A stretch of 6,710 nucleotides of DNA. Origin: an uncultured Eubacteriales bacterium. GTDB taxonomy: Bacteria > Bacillota > Clostridia > Lachnospirales > Lachnospiraceae. The notes under the pieces are model-generated. The model ran no database searches. It was not told where the DNA came from and was given only the letters and a program-made list of their open reading frames with translations. A program made the translations under genes and the position numbers. The stretch is taken from the NCBI GenBank assembly GCA_900321525.1, contig ONWL01000082.1, forward strand, positions 1 through 6,710, read 5' to 3'. Shown here in pieces: positions 5,682 to 6,710 of this stretch (position 1 is its first letter; the number at the start of each line of letters is the position of its first letter).

Positions 5682-6698
5682 GTGAGAAAAGTAACGATCA
5701 AAGATGTGGCAAAGGAAGCAGGTGTGGCGATTTCAACGGTGTCCAATGCATTGAATGATTCTCATCTGGTCAGTAAGACCACGAAAGAACATATATTAGA
5801 AGTGGCCGAGCGTTTGAATTATATACCAAATCTCAGTGGAAGAGGATTAAAGGCAGACAAGACAAAGACGGTTGCTTTTGTATCTTCCAGTGTGCGTGGT
5901 TCTTATTTTTACGACTTGATGGATTCTATGAGTGATGGATTCAGCAAGTACGGATATGTGATGTATTTTGTGGTGACCAGAGACAGGGCGGCGATTATGA
6001 ACTGTATTCTGGGTGGTGCATATGATGGCGTGATTATTTTTGAAGGAGATCGGGTGACAGAAGAAGATCTGCATGTCATGGAAAAGAATCAGGTCAAAGC
6101 CATTTTGTTGGACCGAAAATACAGCAGCAAATATATCAGCAGTATTGTATTTAATTCTTTTTATGCTGGATATGAGTTAACTAAGTACTTGATTGGACTT
6201 GGACATAAAAATATTGTATTTATTGATGGTGCCACAGATGCTTATGACAGCCAGGAACGAAAGCGTGGTTTTTTTGCGGCCATGGATGAATATCACATTC
6301 CGTATACAGAGGAGGAGAATGTGATTACTGGCTGGTTTGAGGAACAGGTGGCATATAATGCGGTGATTTCGTATATCCGCATTGATAAGAAGCCAGTACC
6401 GGATGCGTTTATTGCGGCCAATGATTTAAGCGCTATTGGATGTATGAAGGCATTGGCGGCCACGGGCATTCGGGTGCCGGAGGATACTTCTGTGGTGGGC
6501 TTTGATGATGTGGAGTTGGCGCAGTATTACAATCCTTCTTTGACAACTTACAAGAATCCGATTGATTATCAGGGCAGGGCCACTGCAGATTTGATGATCA
6601 AGATGATAGAAGGGGAAAGTCAGGGAGTAGAACGGGAAATAGAAGGAACACTTGTATTGCGAAAGTCTGCGGGAATTTGCAAGCGGGTGACACTGTAG
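5682..6698 (+). CDS. LacI-family transcriptional regulator (second paralog, GTG start)
   Basis: This is a 338-residue LacI-type repressor or activator, clearly paralogous to the first (I judge roughly 40% identity by eye). The helix-turn-helix is VTIKDVAKEAGVAISTVSNAL (4-24), with Ile17, Ser18 and Asn22 at the operator-contact positions. The first regulator has Thr18 and His22, so the DNA targets probably differ. The hinge is PNLSGRGL (49-56), with Leu56 kept. The effector domain has Arg193, AAND (245-248) and GFDD (273-276), all consistent with a sugar or sugar-phosphate ligand. It ends at TAG 6696-6698 at the usual family length. It has its own promoter and may also receive read-through from the first regulator. 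A ribosome-site-like sequence at 6700-6709 suggests another gene follows closely. Effector and regulon unknown. Confidence 0.95.
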   Translation: MRKVTIKDVAKEAGVAISTVSNALNDSHLVSKTTKEHILEVAERLNYIPNLSGRGLKADKTKTVAFVSSSVRGSYFYDLMDSMSDGFSKYGYVMYFVVTRDRAAIMNCILGGAYDGVIIFEGDRVTEEDLHVMEKNQVKAILLDRKYSSKYISSIVFNSFYAGYELTKYLIGLGHKNIVFIDGATDAYDSQERKRGFFAAMDEYHIPYTEEENVITGWFEEQVAYNAVISYIRIDKKPVPDAFIAANDLSAIGCMKALAATGIRVPEDTSVVGFDDVELAQYYNPSLTTYKNPIDYQGRATADLMIKMIEGESQGVEREIEGTLVLRKSAGICKRVTL

Positions 6699-6699
6699 G

Positions 6700-6709
6700 C
6701 ACATGGAGG
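6700..6709 (+). promoter_or_regulatory. Probable ribosome site of a downstream gene cut by the window edge
   Basis: CACATGGAGG is identical to the ten bases at 4481-4490 that serve as ribosome site of the first LacI gene. It begins one base after the stop of the second LacI gene. This implies a tightly coupled next gene beyond the window; nothing of its coding sequence is visible. Confidence 0.5.
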
Positions 6710-6710
6710 T

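Noticed and set aside
5659..5685. Eight-codon frame whose TGA overlaps the GTG start of the second LacI gene
   Set aside because: It has only a weak ribosome site and the peptide is unremarkable. Translational coupling is possible but unsupported without conservation.

Overview
The window reads as ordinary chromosomal DNA of a gut-type, low-to-moderate-GC Bacillota, most likely a Lachnospiraceae-like Clostridia. The pointers are strong GGAGG ribosome sites, an LplB/LplC/LplA-type sugar ABC cassette with no ATPase gene, an Ala/Glu/Thr/Lys linker behind a lipobox, and LacI regulators of the VTIKDVAKEAGV type. No database search was possible, so the genus is not claimed.

Layout, all on the + strand. 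Positions 1-60 hold the end of an unseen upstream unit and a strong ribosome site. Positions 61-1542 and 1561-2487 encode the two membrane permeases of a carbohydrate importer. Positions 2488-2611 form a structured leader with two hairpins and two competing in-frame starts. Positions 2612-4237 carry the substrate-binding lipoprotein, interrupted by an in-frame amber codon (TAG, 3152-3154). Positions 4265-4300 are a strong intrinsic terminator. Positions 4296-4415 are a dense block of inverted repeats that no gene explains. A clear promoter at 4438-4465 drives the first LacI-family regulator (4495-5493). A second promoter at 5590-5617 drives a paralogous LacI regulator with a GTG start (5682-6698). 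The last bases look like the ribosome site of a further gene cut by the window edge.

How it fits together: the lipoprotein would capture an oligosaccharide outside the membrane and deliver it to the two-permease channel, powered by a shared MsmX/UgpC-type ATPase encoded elsewhere. The two LacI proteins probably sense sugars and control this or neighbouring operons. The substrate cannot be named from this sequence.

Most notable points: the amber codon splits an otherwise intact binding-protein gene, while TAG is used as a normal stop at the end of the second regulator. The first permease carries a roughly 190-residue N-terminal extension with four predicted membrane segments. A structured, possibly repetitive element sits between the transporter and the regulators. 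I found no convincing evidence of a wholly new system; the best candidates for follow-up are the amber codon and the hairpin block.
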